Below the pieces are notes generated by a model. The model was not told where the DNA came from. It searched no databases and was given only the letters and a program-made list of their open reading frames with translations. From assembly GCA_028023455.1 (NCBI GenBank), contig JAQFVV010000049.1:4315649-4379648 (forward strand): a DNA stretch of 64,000 nt, in the 5' to 3' direction. Below, in pieces: positions 37,986 through 50,078 of this stretch. How positions within the stretch are numbered: the stretch's first letter is position 1; each line of letters opens with the position of its first letter. The position numbers were made by a program, and so were the translations under genes. The stretch comes from Epiperipatus broadwayi. Taxonomy: Eukaryota > Onychophora > Udeonychophora > Euonychophora > Peripatidae.

Positions 37986-39060
37986 TATACTTGTATTTAA
38001 ATAATATATAAATACATATTACAATGGTAAATTATTTTAATTGCTTATCATGTTTGGGGTGGCTAAATATTACAAATACTAAATATGAAAACATCTGATA
38101 TCTCCATCAATATAATATAAGTTGGTGTCAAAGGGTATAAAGTACATTCAATAAAGAAATATTATAAATGATAACCTAACTTTAAATTTAGCTATAATAA
38201 ATTATGAATACATCATCTATGTTTATATTTCTTGCACTCTAAATAGATATTTTTATATGTATACATATATGATACTAATTTCTCCAAAGATGTTGTGGCT
38301 GAATATGTATGTACTCTGATAAATGTTCAAATAATTAAATATTTATTTAACTGTCTTAGAATAAACGTAAACTAAGAATATGTATTATCTATGTTAGAAT
38401 TAATATGTTACCTATAAAACAATGAAAACTTATATAATCTTATATAAAAAAGTATGAAAAACTAAGTTTAATTAATAAATTAATTCATATTTTATTTACA
38501 TTCATAAAAAAATTAAAATGTTATTAATTTAGAATATAATTGGTTTTATTTATTATATCCAGCTTCTTATAGATAACATTAAATAATTTTAATAGTTTTA
38601 AATGTGGAGGTAGTATTTGTAGGTAGATGTTTACCCTATCAGCTATATTTAATTCTACATAAATAATAACAAAGATTATGTGCTTGTTAAGCCTAAAATT
38701 GCTCATTATGTAATGAAATTTTCAAATAAAATCATGAATATGTTTTCTCTCATAGATGATACAAATAATTTTAATTTAATTCCTCTAAATATTATTTATT
38801 CTGATTGAATTTCAAATTTATTTTTTACAAATACTATTCTTCAAAATACAATAGCAACAATTGCATATGCTATTGCTAATTTATTCCATGGTGTAACTAC
38901 AAAAATATATACTTATACATATGGATGTACTTCTTTACCATAAATAAGAAGAATGTTTCACCTTTTAAAAATATATATAATTATGAAGCAAAAAATTAGC
39001 CAATATTTATAAACATATATATTATCTATGCAAGTTTAGATGTACATTATCTTTAATAAT
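37986..39060. other. AT-rich DNA without recognisable genes
   Basis: The minus-strand open frame at 38524-38706 has no recognisable content. Nothing else is seen. Confidence 0.5.
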
Positions 39061-39575
39061 ATTTGTATGTTAGACTATTTCCACCATCTAATATGAGTAT
39101 TGAATGTCTTTAGAAAAATTTAACTTTATTTAAATATTCCAAATACATTCAACTGTTAGTAATATCACAAGTATATGCACTATGTTTCAATGACTATTAT
39201 TCTCCCTTCTTTTTCAGGCCTTGCAGGCCTGACCAATGACAGTGCCAGCAGGGAAATCAAAACTGTAACCTTAGATTCTTGAGTATTGAATTTTAAGGTA
39301 ACACTTTATCCGACTGGCTCATTTGATTAGAGCATTACCTTGAAATTCCATACTCAAGGATCTAAGAGTCCAGGTTTGATTCCCATGCTAGTACTGTCAC
39401 TGGTCTAGTAACACCTGAGGAAAAGCAGAGAATAATACCTCTCAAAATGTTGTGGATATACTAACCTGTGTGCTATTGCTAACTGTTGAATGTATTTGGA
39501 ATCATTTGAAGTTAATTTTTTTTAAAGACATTCAATACTCATATTAGATGATGAAAATAGTCCAACATATAAATA
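39061..39575. repeat. 515-bp palindrome with a tRNA-related centre
   Basis: Outer ends are mirrored: ATCTAATATGAGTATTGAAT (39086 onward) against ATTCAATACTCATATTAGAT (ending at 39549). Near the centre of the right arm is a tRNA-like segment (about 39307-39400) with an A-box-like TGGCTCATTTGATTAGAGC, a CCTTGA/TCAAGG anticodon-like stem, and a B-box-like CCAGGTTTGATTCCC. The left arm carries the reverse complement of the same segment. It looks like two SINE copies fused head to head. One copy resembling the right arm lies at 49684-49880. Confidence 0.75.
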
Positions 39576-40233
39576 CAATTAAAACACCATCATCACAAGT
39601 TTTCAGGAAAATATCAACTTTAATATTTCACTAATGAATGACTATTTATCACCAAATTTACTGCACCTCTAAAAATATATTATAAGAAGCTAAAAAAATA
39701 AGTTATCATAAAATATAAAATTTTTAAATCAATATAACCTTTGTTAAATTAAATCTCATTCATTTGAGATTAATTCATTCACATACAATGAATATGCTAT
39801 ATATAATATAGTTTTATAATTATTAAATAAACTGATATACCTGTTTTTTATAGTTGTGTATCCCTGAAGAGAATGCTGAAATATACTTTCATAATAAAAT
39901 AATAATATATGATGTAACTTTAGCATTTTTAAAAAGAAATAAAAATACATCAATTTTATAGACCTATTTTTTTTTTTTTTATTAAAAAAAGCTTCCTAGT
40001 TGTTTTGAATGTTTCTCCTAAAGCAATATAAATATACATGGGAAACTGTGAAAATTGTAAAAAAGGATTTATTAACATTTATAGGTGAATTTTAAATGTT
40101 CTTTCAGTCTATTATCCATAATAGTTGTTTACAAGTAATTTTAGTAATCATGTAACATCAATTATCAGTTTCATGGAATCTTTAAATAAATTCTAAAGCA
40201 GTTAGTTTTAAGTATTTCCTTTTATCATAACAG

Positions 40234-40260
40234 ATGGTACATTTTCAGAAGAGTTGCAAG
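40234..40260 (+). CDS. Possible 27-nt microexon
   Basis: A pyrimidine-rich acceptor (TATTTCCTTTTATCATAACAG) precedes 27 bases that end in a donor-like AAG|GTTAGT. Read in phase 1, as required by the donor of the 36559 exon, it gives GTFSEELQ after a split Asp codon and stays in phase 1. It is too short to be convincing alone, and AT-rich DNA produces such signals by chance. Confidence 0.15.
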
Positions 40261-40832
40261 GTTAGTGAACCTCTCAACAAATTCAGGTTATAACCATCCA
40301 TATTTCTTAATTGTTTACACATAATAAAAGTCTATAAAATCTCAGTAGAAATAAGCAGTAGCAATAAGTAAGTAGCAAATGACAATGGACATTTTTGAAT
40401 ATTGTTGCAATTACTTATCACTTCTGATTGCTGTAGGGATTTCCATGGAATTTTTCAAACAATTTGATCTTCATGCATTACATAAATGAAGAGAAATATA
40501 TATACCTGATGTTAATGTTTTTCAACATGTAATTATTTTTATTGAGTTAAAATGACTATTCTATTTTACATATGGTTGATAAAAATAATAATTATGATGA
40601 CTTAGATATTGCATCAATCCCCAATCTTAATTGTTTTTTATTCATATAAATGTTCTCAAGTACAGAATTGATATGTTTGGCAGCTATGTTAAAGATTTAG
40701 GTTCATATCTTGTAGATAAAATAATTATAGAAGGTAAAGATTTTCAGTGAAGTTTCAAAAGTTTTAGATAGATAGTTCATAAGTAATGCAGCTAACCGAT
40801 ATTGGGTTCAGTATAACCATTAATGTTATGTA

Positions 40833-41330
40833 AATGTTTACAAGCTAACTATAAAAAATATTATTGAAATATGATTCAATCCCTATGATTTTGACCATTA
40901 AATATTATACTTGTTCAGATCAGAGAGGCTTTGTTTTCTTATCATAATGTTTTAACAAATACTAAATCTTAATAAAATATAAAATACAGTTTTAAATATG
41001 GTGTATGCATTTACTGACTTTTATTATATATCTGACCATGATGGATTAGAGCAATTACCTCAATAAAGCATTCTAAATATTTGCAATCTGAACACATTTC
41101 AAAATTTATCTGGACAAAATTTCAGTCCCAAGTCAAACATTAGCTATCAGTTTACCCCTGGGCTTTTGATCATATGAATGTTTACAAGCTAACCATAAAA
41201 ATCATTATTATTAAAATATGATTCAATCCCTATGATTTTGATCATTTAAATATTATATGTGTTCAGATCAGACAGGCTTTGTTTTCTTATGATAATGTTT
41301 TAACAAATAATAAATCTTAATAAAATATAA
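40833..41330. repeat. Direct repeat, period 344 bp
   Basis: AATGTTTACAAGCTAACTATAAAA through TCTTAATAAAATATAA occurs at 40833-40984 and, with about ten differences, at 41177-41330. The spacer has no match, so it is an interrupted duplication or two copies of an unknown repeat. Confidence 0.85.
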
Positions 41331-41469
41331 TGTAGATTAATTTCTTTTTCTTCTTTTTTATAATTATTCTTATAAATTCTTGATTTTTTTTAAAACTTAA
41401 GATTTAGATTAGAAGGTCAAAGAGGCATGATTTATTTCCAATTGTAAAAATGTGATAAACCAAAGAGAA

Positions 41470-42235
41470 AAACAGCATCTGATTATCTAATAAATGAAAC
41501 ATTTAAATGGGCTAATTTATATAAAAATGTATGCATGACAACATTATTAAAAAAATTACACCGACAGATCATCCTCCGCCCTCTTCCAGTTCATGGATAG
41601 CCTCCCTAATAGACCACATACAACTTTATAACCCAATAATGCCTTTTAACCTTAACAAAAAAATCACCTTATGGGAAGCATACAATATAATCAACTATAA
41701 TCAACAACCCATAAAAACCAGCCTAAAAGTAACCAACCAAAGACTCATTTCATACTTTAAAATATGGAGTCTGGAACCCAAATTCCTTGACTTCATCATT
41801 AAAATAAATCTTAATGCGCTTCCCATGAATTGGTTCCTTTATCACCGAAGAGGTTTTACCAGCATTGACCCTATATGTGGTCTGTGTGGTCATGAAGATG
41901 AAACCATAGACATATTATACACCGGTGCCCAAGACTTAAAACACTGAAAGATATAATTATAATCAATTCCAACATAAGACCTGATATGATTTTCTCACTT
42001 GAAAATGCCATTCATAATGGGTTTTTTTTTTCAATAATAAGGCTTTCTACCTTTGTCCTTTATTCCATATGGATAGTGAGATGCAAAACTCTCATGGAAT
42101 TACCCCTGCCACAAATCATACCATTGTTTTATCAAATGCTCAAAAAGATCAAGAAACGTGACCAGCTCCTAGCCTCCAGTAAAGTCTTTGATGACACCTG
42201 GTCTTTAACTGCTCTTTCCTTTTCCTGATTATCAA
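41470..42235 (+). pseudogene. 3' fragment of a non-LTR retrotransposon (LINE) reverse-transcriptase ORF
   Basis: Frames at about 41470-41530, 41531-41947 and 41925-42228 read as one protein broken by two frameshifts. The order is a helical segment, NQRLISYFKIWSLEPKFLDF, LNALPMNWFLYHRRGF, then a zinc-knuckle-like CGLCGHEDETIDILYT followed after a one-base shift by CPRL. This matches the C-terminal zf-RVT-type motif of LINE proteins (C-x2-C, E-T, H-L-F, C-P), with the usual His replaced by Ile. The rest of the reverse transcriptase and the endonuclease are missing, as expected for a 5'-truncated copy. It is dead. Confidence 0.7.
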
Positions 42236-44854
42236 CTCCCACCTACCCAGCATTATAGAATAGGAAATTCTAAAAGAAAATATTCATGTTTATATAAAAA
42301 ATGCTTATTCCATTAATCAAGTTCTTAGAATCTCATCACTATACCTAACCACATAAGAGTATAACAATTGTACTCTCATAACAAAATCTAGCCAGATAAT
42401 AAATAGAACATTATACAATCATATTATTGTACAATTTATTCATTTATCTATCCTTTATTAGTATGTAATCACTATTTATTGTTAATAAAATTTTTGTTGA
42501 AATGATCACATTACAATATAAATAAAGCAGCAGCAATAATTTAGTTTAAAAGAGCTGTGATTATGGTGAGGATCATTAAAAGTAGCCTTAGATTACAGAG
42601 AAGAAAAAAACACTTTGTTATGCAGACAAACAAACACATGCAAATTTGAATTACAAATACAAAGAGAATAATTAATATTATATTGCCCATATATACAACA
42701 AGTATAATATATACATTTTAAAATAAAAAATATTTCTTTCAAGTCACATTACATATCACAATGTTGTATTATTTAATGACGACCAGTTTCACACTTTTCA
42801 TGTACATTGCTTTTTACTGATAATGTTTATAGGTCTGAATAAAACTGTTAGTGAGTCAAAAAGCTGCAAAAGAAAAAAAAACAGAAGAAAGTATGAAAAG
42901 AAAAAAATATTTATTAAGACATAGAATAAATTTTAAAAAAAATTAAACTATTGAAAATATTATTTAATCATTTATGAAATTATTTCAATAATATATCTAC
43001 AAGTTTGACATTTTATTTTGAGTTACTTAAATTCTTTTAATAAACTGTGTTTATCAGAGAATAAAAGATGAAGCAAATTAATGCTCTCTATACCAAACCA
43101 CTCAAGAGTGTGCTAAATGTCACTGAACTGGTAATTGTTAAAAGTTAAACATACGATTAGATTTAATATTATTAGATATTGGTCGAATAAGCTCATCAAT
43201 CAATAGCTATTATTTAGTGGATTACTTTTTATATGTATTAATATATTTGCTGATGAAAGGATGACAGTGTTATATTTATGTTTAACTAGTTGTATCAGTT
43301 GTGATGATGAGTGATCTTCCCAAATATCTCCAAGAAAATTGATTTCAATAATCTAAATAAAATCAAATAGGAATGTGTTTTATCTATCGAGCAATATTAT
43401 TATGTTTTAATGACAAATATTTATATTTCTATGATATGGTATATTTTAAGACATTTTAATCATAGGGTATTATATGGATGACACAGCTTTAATTGAAGAT
43501 ATAAGATTTTAGTTACTCTTTGATTAAATGAAGAAATATATCAACCTACTACATTTCTATGTTATGATTTATTTTCTTTTACTTGATATACATATAATAA
43601 AATTGAAGGATAAATATAAAACTCAGCCATTAAGATAGATTTAATAATTAATAAAACAAAAATCATTTAAATTTAATTAACAATCGCCTATATATATATA
43701 TTGTAAATGCCCAGATTCATGCTGTATATCACAGTATTTAAAAAAATAAACTAAAGAAGTTTGTTGATCTTGGTTAATTTCATTTCACTTGATCTATGTA
43801 TTATGGAAATCTTGAAATATAAATGTTAACCAGGTAACTATGGTAACTATACTATTCAAACAACATTCTTATGTACTATTAACTTTAGCATCAAATCATA
43901 AATCTGTTATCAATTTCAGAAAAAAATATAAACAGGTGAATAAATAAATAGATTTTGGAAATAGTTAAGTGAATCATAGAAAGATCACTTGAATCAAAAT
44001 CAATATTGTTATTACATATTTCAATTTCTGTTATTACAATCACCATAACAACTTACCTATTATAAAATTAAATGTCTTATATATGTTTGTTTATAACTCA
44101 GTTTATTGGGAAATAGTATTAAAAACATATGTAAAAAATATATACATTCATTAAAATGTATTGAAAATGTAATATGAATTCTTTACTTTTGGTTAAAAAT
44201 GAAAAATAATATTGAAATTGTAAAACAGGATTTTATTTTCACTGTATCCAATTGTTTTAAAATCTTTGTTTCACTTATTAATTGGAGGCAAAAAAATTTA
44301 AACATTTTTTTTATATTAATGAGAAAATTTTGAGTGATATTCAAGAATTGTTCTGATGACATTGACATCAGCAAGAGTACATTACAAGTACAATTGAAAC
44401 ACTGCAACTTGAGTTCTTGTAATTTTATCATTCCTTAGAACAAACCACATTTAAATTTGTCTTTAAAAAAATTAAAATTTTATATTATTTTAAGCTATTA
44501 ATTTCTCCAATCATGGGAGGATAAACCCATCCATCTGCCCATTCAATTGGGGGCAGCTCATTGATGAAATTCCAGAGGATATAGCAAATATGAAAAAAAA
44601 AACCTATTAAAACAAATATTGCAAGTCAGTTATAAAAATATTCTCTTGTCAAAATCTAGGATTTCATCTATTTATTCATGATAAATACAACCCAATTATG
44701 TGTATATGGATATCATATTTCAGATCAATGGATTTGGCAAAATCAATTAACTCAACTTATGTGTGATATAAAAAAATTTAAATTTTATTTTTTTAATTTG
44801 GAAAGAAAAAGCTAGCATTTATTACTCACTTGGATATAAATGAATTTTGTCAAT
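42236..44854. other. AT-rich DNA with no firm genes
   Basis: It starts with the likely 3' untranslated part of the LINE. A short frame at 43072-43132 ending at CTG|GTAATT, and another at about 44520-44590 reading NWGQLIDEIPEDIANM, look more protein-like than background. Neither has both splice sites in frame. The minus-strand frame at 44183-44431 is not recognisable. Confidence 0.4.
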
Positions 44855-44991
44855 GAAAAAAAAATCCCTGTCAAGCGTTGTTAGCCGAGATGTTATCGCA
44901 ACCGCCTTGCAAGCAAGTAGTTGGTTGCAGACAGTTGTGGGTTCGCATCCCGGCCAATGCTATGACATATGAAAAAGAAAAAAAAATCCCT
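44855..44991 (+). mobile_element. Short tRNA-derived SINE with 15-bp target duplication
   Basis: The body at 44870-44976 (107 bp) is flanked by perfect copies of GAAAAAAAAATCCCT at 44855-44869 and 44977-44991. It contains an A-box-like TTAGCCGAGATGTTATCGC, a GCAACC/GGTTGC stem, and a B-box-like GTGGGTTCGCATCCC ahead of CGGCCAATGC. The tail ends in GAAAAA. The short coding frame over it is a coincidence. Confidence 0.75.
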
Positions 44992-47560
44992 TTATACATT
45001 ATTACCAATGAAAAAAACATAAAGGCAGTGATGTGTGATTTTGCATCAACTAAGTACTTGTTCTTTTAAAAGTTTGGATATATTTATATGCTTAAAAGAA
45101 AATATTGGAATTTAAATGAGAAAATAATTGAATTCAAATTCACAATAGTTATGATTCATGCTTGTCTTCTCTACTTAAAAGAAAATCATCTCTATCCATT
45201 AGGATCAGAAGCAATGAACCAAGAGCTACAATGGACTGACTAGTGGATCAAAAGGAGAAATGAGACTGTTTCTTTGTGGTATAATATCTATGTGTATACA
45301 TTCTTCATTTGAAAAAAAAGATAAAAGAAAAATGTGTACTTGTTGTTCATATTTTATTTTAAAACATAGGGTTAAATGATATATACATAAGTTATTATAG
45401 GATTCACATATATAAAGGGTCAGAGATTAATTTCTATTACTATCATTTAAACTCTTACTGATGATATAAAGATTAATTTATGACCCAATGTTTTCAAGTG
45501 TTTAAGTTTTTTTATGTTCAAGATTTAACTCGGGGATATTTGGATAGGGAAGGATTTAAAGGCAATGAATTTTTTATGTTAGTTTAATTATTTAGAAGTT
45601 ATATTAATGAATGAATAAATATCACTTTTATTTTATCACATTTTTTTTATCATTGTATATGCTATTTAAAATCTTAGGAAGATATTTAAAATCTCTCCTT
45701 CTGTTTTATATATAGTATTATTGTCATACAACATACTTTTGTGTTTCATATATACATATTTTATTCTTATTTTTATTAATTCTATACCATGATAGACTAC
45801 TAATTACTTATATATTAAAGAAATATAGTATTGTATTTTTTTAACTGGTTACAATTTTAGTCTATTGCATACATCATTTGTTATTGTTATATATATATAT
45901 TATTAATATTATAAAGTTTTAATTATTAAGTAATAAATTGAGAGTTCATTAAAATCCAGTGAATCTGTCTAATTATTTCTTTTGAATGTACAAGATAATT
46001 TTTAGTACTTAAAATTTGATCCAGGATCAAACCAATTTTGATAAGTGAAATAGAGTTAGATATATGTATATTTTCTTATACATTATCATTAACTCTGATT
46101 AGGTATAATTTTTATATTTGTTACTACATTTAAATATTTGTTTACTTATCTGAGTTAATATTAGTCATAAAAATAATTTTATTATTTCACAGTTGATTAT
46201 TAGTTTGCTTATCTTGTCCAGTTACAAAAATCTTAAGAGATTTTCTTCTGTCATTAGTCAGAATGATTTATCTTAATTACCTTTAAACTTCTTTGAAGTG
46301 GAGATCATAAATTTTATTAATTAGTATAACTTAATATTTATCTTTGGCTTGGATAACTGCCAATTATCATGTATATAGTTTAATTGTTATAAAATTCATT
46401 TTTATAATCGATTGATAGGATATTTAGATAGATGAGTAATATCAGTGATTGTAATTCAGTAAATATCCAATAGAAACCTATGGTATTTCTAAATAATGGT
46501 GTGATTGGAGGTTGCAAAATGTAAGATTATCTAATAGTTTTTTTGATAATAAATTCTTCTAAAATGTTTCATTTTAAAACATAACTCAAGCAATAATTGC
46601 ATATCGATATAATGTAAAGTGTGAACAAAATATTAATATTATATTTAGCATTTTATTAAATTAGATACAAAAGTGTGTAAGAGTTTATTTTATTTAACAT
46701 TATAAATATTTTGTAGGTTTAGAAAATGTTCTCAAAATGTTATTATAATTATTTAGAAACTAGTTGATTTAAGTAGAATATCATTGAATTTTAATGTAGA
46801 TTTGCATTGTTATGTATAGTGCTTGATTAGTAAAAGTATATTAGAACTTAGTGATATACTGATTTAAATTTTGTTTCATCCAATAATAAATTAAGTAGAT
46901 ATCTTAGGCATACATCATTGCTTAGGACAATGATATATGATTTTGCTGCATGTTGCAGTTTACTTTGGTATTGTGAATAGATTTGGTGATACCTGAAGTA
47001 ATGATTTTGTTGGCTTGCTTTTGTTTTAAATACTATTTAAATAAATTAGATTTTAATAGAGATTGTTATTAGTATTTTATTATAATGTAGAAAACAATGT
47101 AAATAATTAGGTATGGAAATTATTGTTATTGTCTAGTGTGACCAATGAACTGAGCTAGATAATTTTTGCAGGTTATCACAGAGGGTACTCTATTTTTAGA
47201 CCATACCACTCACTTGATGGCACTTTTTATGCACAAAAACACATAAAAATGCTGTTTACGCTGTCAAACTTATGATCTACAGAACAGTTCTGTTCATATT
47301 AGCTGTTGCAGGTCTAGATGTCATTGCACAGCAATATTATGTCCCACTGATGTGCTTTACAAAACTATGCAAATGTGCACACTTTATACATTGCTAACCA
47401 TATCATGTGAGGGTGTATAGAAATAACTCTTGAAATGTGCATTCCATGTAATGATTTTACACCCTACATGCCATAGTATTACATAGTAATAATTTTAAGC
47501 CTGTCATTGCACTGCCATACACTTCTTGCAAGGTTTTTAACAATTGGAAAAGGGTAGGGA
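44992..47560. other. AT-rich DNA with no firm genes
   Basis: A 51-codon open frame at 45088-45243 ends EAMNQELQWTD; it is coding-like at the end but matches no family I know. From about 47130 the GC content rises and CATTGCA words recur (47322, 47502, 47568). Confidence 0.4.
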
Positions 47561-47935
47561 CAAGCACCATTGCACAGAACTCATATGAATACTCACATTT
47601 GTGTGAGAACACACATGAGACAAATCAAATGGCTGAGATTGCAGCTTGTTTTGAAAATTGTAAGGTTGGTTTGCTTAGACTACTACATCTTTTGGATGAT
47701 CCTTCAGATTGGCAAAACCATCGGTTCCACCCTGCACACTCCAGTGCTATGCATGGACATATTCCCCCCTCAGACCCTTCCAAATTTTACAAGTTGTTCT
47801 TTCAAATCAATGTGTTTTGTACAATTGGCTAAACCATCATTCCCCATCCTCACCCATTGATGCACTTGCCTATGCTGTCTTTCACAAATTGTTGTCCAAA
47901 AGAACTTTTTTGTTTTCAATCAAAAATAAATAGAG
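47561..47935 (+). other. Unclassified higher-GC segment with overlapping open frames
   Basis: All three plus frames are open for 70-95 codons (47570-47860, 47599-47832, 47709-47933). The frame at 47599 has the most balanced composition (MAEIAACFENCKVGLLRLLH and later HPAHSSAMHGHIPPSDPSKF), but no domain is recognised. It might be a decayed transposon or host gene fragment. Three open frames at once argue for low stop density rather than coding. Confidence 0.25.
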
Positions 47936-48410
47936 CAATTAATTGATAGTGCCTTTTTTTGTTGTTGCAATCTCCAAATAATACCCAAAATTGGCCAATA
48001 AAGACAAAAAACTGCGGCACAGTAAGGTTATTAAAATAAAAGCATGTTTTTAAAAACAAAAACCAAAAGCAATTTGTTCGTTTCCAATAAAAAATAAGTA
48101 GATAAATTAATTTATACTTTGTTTTCAATCCAAAAGAAGTACAGCAATTAATTTATACGAGTATATTTTTTTAAAATTAATCTCAAAATAATACCCGAAA
48201 TCGAGCAATAAAGACAAAAAAGTCCAGCACAGTAAGGTTATTAAAATAATAGCATGTTTTTAAAAGCAAAAACAAAAAGCAACTTGTTTGTTTCCAATAA
48301 AAAATAAGTACATAAATTAATTTAGACTTTTTTTTTTTATATAAATATGATATCAGAAATCAGACAATAAAGAAAGGCCGGCCAGGTAACATTATATTTA
48401 TGGGTTTTAA
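47936..48410. repeat. Degenerate tandem repeat, period about 210 bp
   Basis: AATAATACCCRAAATYGRSCAATAAAGAC followed by CAGCACAGTAAGGTTATTAAAATA recurs at 47977 and 48187 (about 85-90% alike by eye). A third, shorter and more diverged copy starts near 48345 (CAGACAATAAAGAAAGGCCG). Confidence 0.75.
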
Positions 48411-49683
48411 ACTGTATATAACACCATCAAATGGTCTGGTATGGTATAAAAATATAATAACTCACAGAATATTTATTGATGCGTGTTTTGTGCTGTTATC
48501 AATAATATTGAAATCTTAAATGCATTTCTTCATGATGTTTTATTTCTATATATATATAGTGTCAGTAATAAGTGATGTTCTAAAAGTCTATAAGTCAATT
48601 TTTTTTATTTTATGACAAATATTGACTGAAACAAATGTAGAGAGGTAGTGAGGTAGAAGATTCATTATTATTGTTACAAAGTAGCTACCTGATGCTAGCT
48701 GATGATGATCATGTACAGAGGACAGTTGTTACAAAATGCCAAATCAACTTTGGGACTATTATAAAGTAACACTCTGCATTTAGGCTAGGTTTATATTATT
48801 ATGAATGATGTCTCAATTCTAAAATATAATTAAGTTTTTATATTATCATCCCATCATTACTCCATTACAAAATGGTGACCAATGATTGGGCTATGTTTTA
48901 TTCAGATTATATTGATCATTTTACCAGTGGCATCATTTTTATCACGTTACAATATATATATACTTAATAAATGTCAATAGATTTATACTATACTTTTTTT
49001 TTTCAAGAGTGAAAACCAAATTGCCTTAAAATTTTTTGTAAAATGATTTTTTTAAAATTTACTTTAATATTGTTACATATTTAATAAAAGTTAAATATTA
49101 TTAAACATAATATTTGAAAGACCAGATACAAATTAATTCAAGGTTAACAATAATATATATATATTACTTATATATAAATATTTAATTTATATAGCGCAAT
49201 GTTTTTTTTTTATATAAATTATAATAATAACTTTAATCTAAATTCAAACATTCTATTAACAAACTCTATCCAATATTGAAAATATTTTTTTCTTCTTTGT
49301 ATTTAATCTCAGTGAATTTTCTGGAGTTATATGTCAACAAAACTTTGATAATTTTTCAACATAAGTAAAATGTTAATAAAACTTTATGGAATTCATTTAG
49401 TTAGTTGTTGATACTTGCATGATAATGGGAATAAATTGGGTATCAGGAATGGATAGTCCATTGGTACAATGTTTTTAGATTGTTTAATCGCTTATAGATA
49501 TAAAACAGTTGTCTGTCTAATGAATATGATCATTTCTGATCTATAATAGCAACTAGAGATTAACTAAAGAATAGATTATTTAAGCCTCAACTCTCTCTAT
49601 GAATTTTTAATTTGCAATCTATTTAATTTGTAAAATTTGCTTTTTGCTATCTTAAATTCAATATTCATAAATCTAAAACTGTG
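48411..49683. other. AT-rich DNA without recognisable genes
   Basis: Nothing recognisable beyond poly-T and TATA microsatellite runs. Confidence 0.5.
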
Positions 49684-49880
49684 AGTTTGATTCACTTACT
49701 ATCATTAACCTACTAGTCAGGTCAGCATCATCTGAAGAAAAGGAGAGAACAATATCATTTGAAATAAATTATTCTAACCTTTGTGTTATTACTAATTGTT
49801 GAATGTACTTGGAAAATTTAAACAAAGTTTTAATTTTTCTAAAAACATTTATCAATTAATATTAAATAATGGAAACTTTC
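49684..49880 (+). repeat. Single copy of the tRNA-related repeat seen in the 39.1-39.6 kb palindrome
   Basis: Matches the right arm there: AGTTTGATTCACTTACTATC, GAAGAAAAGGAGAGAACAAT, AACCTTTGTGTTATTACTAA, TTGTTGAATGTACTTGGAA and AAAAACATTTATCAATTAAT. Diverged, but in the same order. Confidence 0.65.
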
Positions 49881-49913
49881 AAAGAAAACAATATAATTAG
49901 TTGTTTTGCAATA

Positions 49914-50078
49914 ATCAACAAGATGATTAAGGAATCAAAGGAACATTATGTTTTGGAAAAACATCTTAGCAGTCAGAAGCAGAAACTTGCAAGCTATGAA
50001 AACGTATTTGGACAATTAAAAAGGAACATTATATTATGGGGAAGCAACAGGTTTTCATTAGTAATAGATGCCAATTAA
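49914..50078 (+). CDS. Possible exon or coding fragment, unrecognised
   Basis: The frame 49869-50078 starts inside the repeat ending near 49880, but its later part (KEHYVLEKHLSSQKQKLASY, then ENVFGQLKRNIILWG) has a coiled-coil-like, charged composition untypical of noise here. Acceptors nearby are weak (AATTAG, CAACAAG), and donors are weak as well (CAG|GTTTTC near 50049). It may be a fragment of a retroelement or a real exon. Confidence 0.2.
   Translation: MNKMIKESKEHYVLEKHLSSQKQKLASYENVFGQLKRNIILWGSNRFSLVIDAN

Noticed and set aside
37822-38004. 60-codon frame
   Set aside because: Lies inside a SINE-like repeat copy.
44878-45069. 63-codon frame with Cys and Pro
   Set aside because: Reads through the tRNA-derived SINE.
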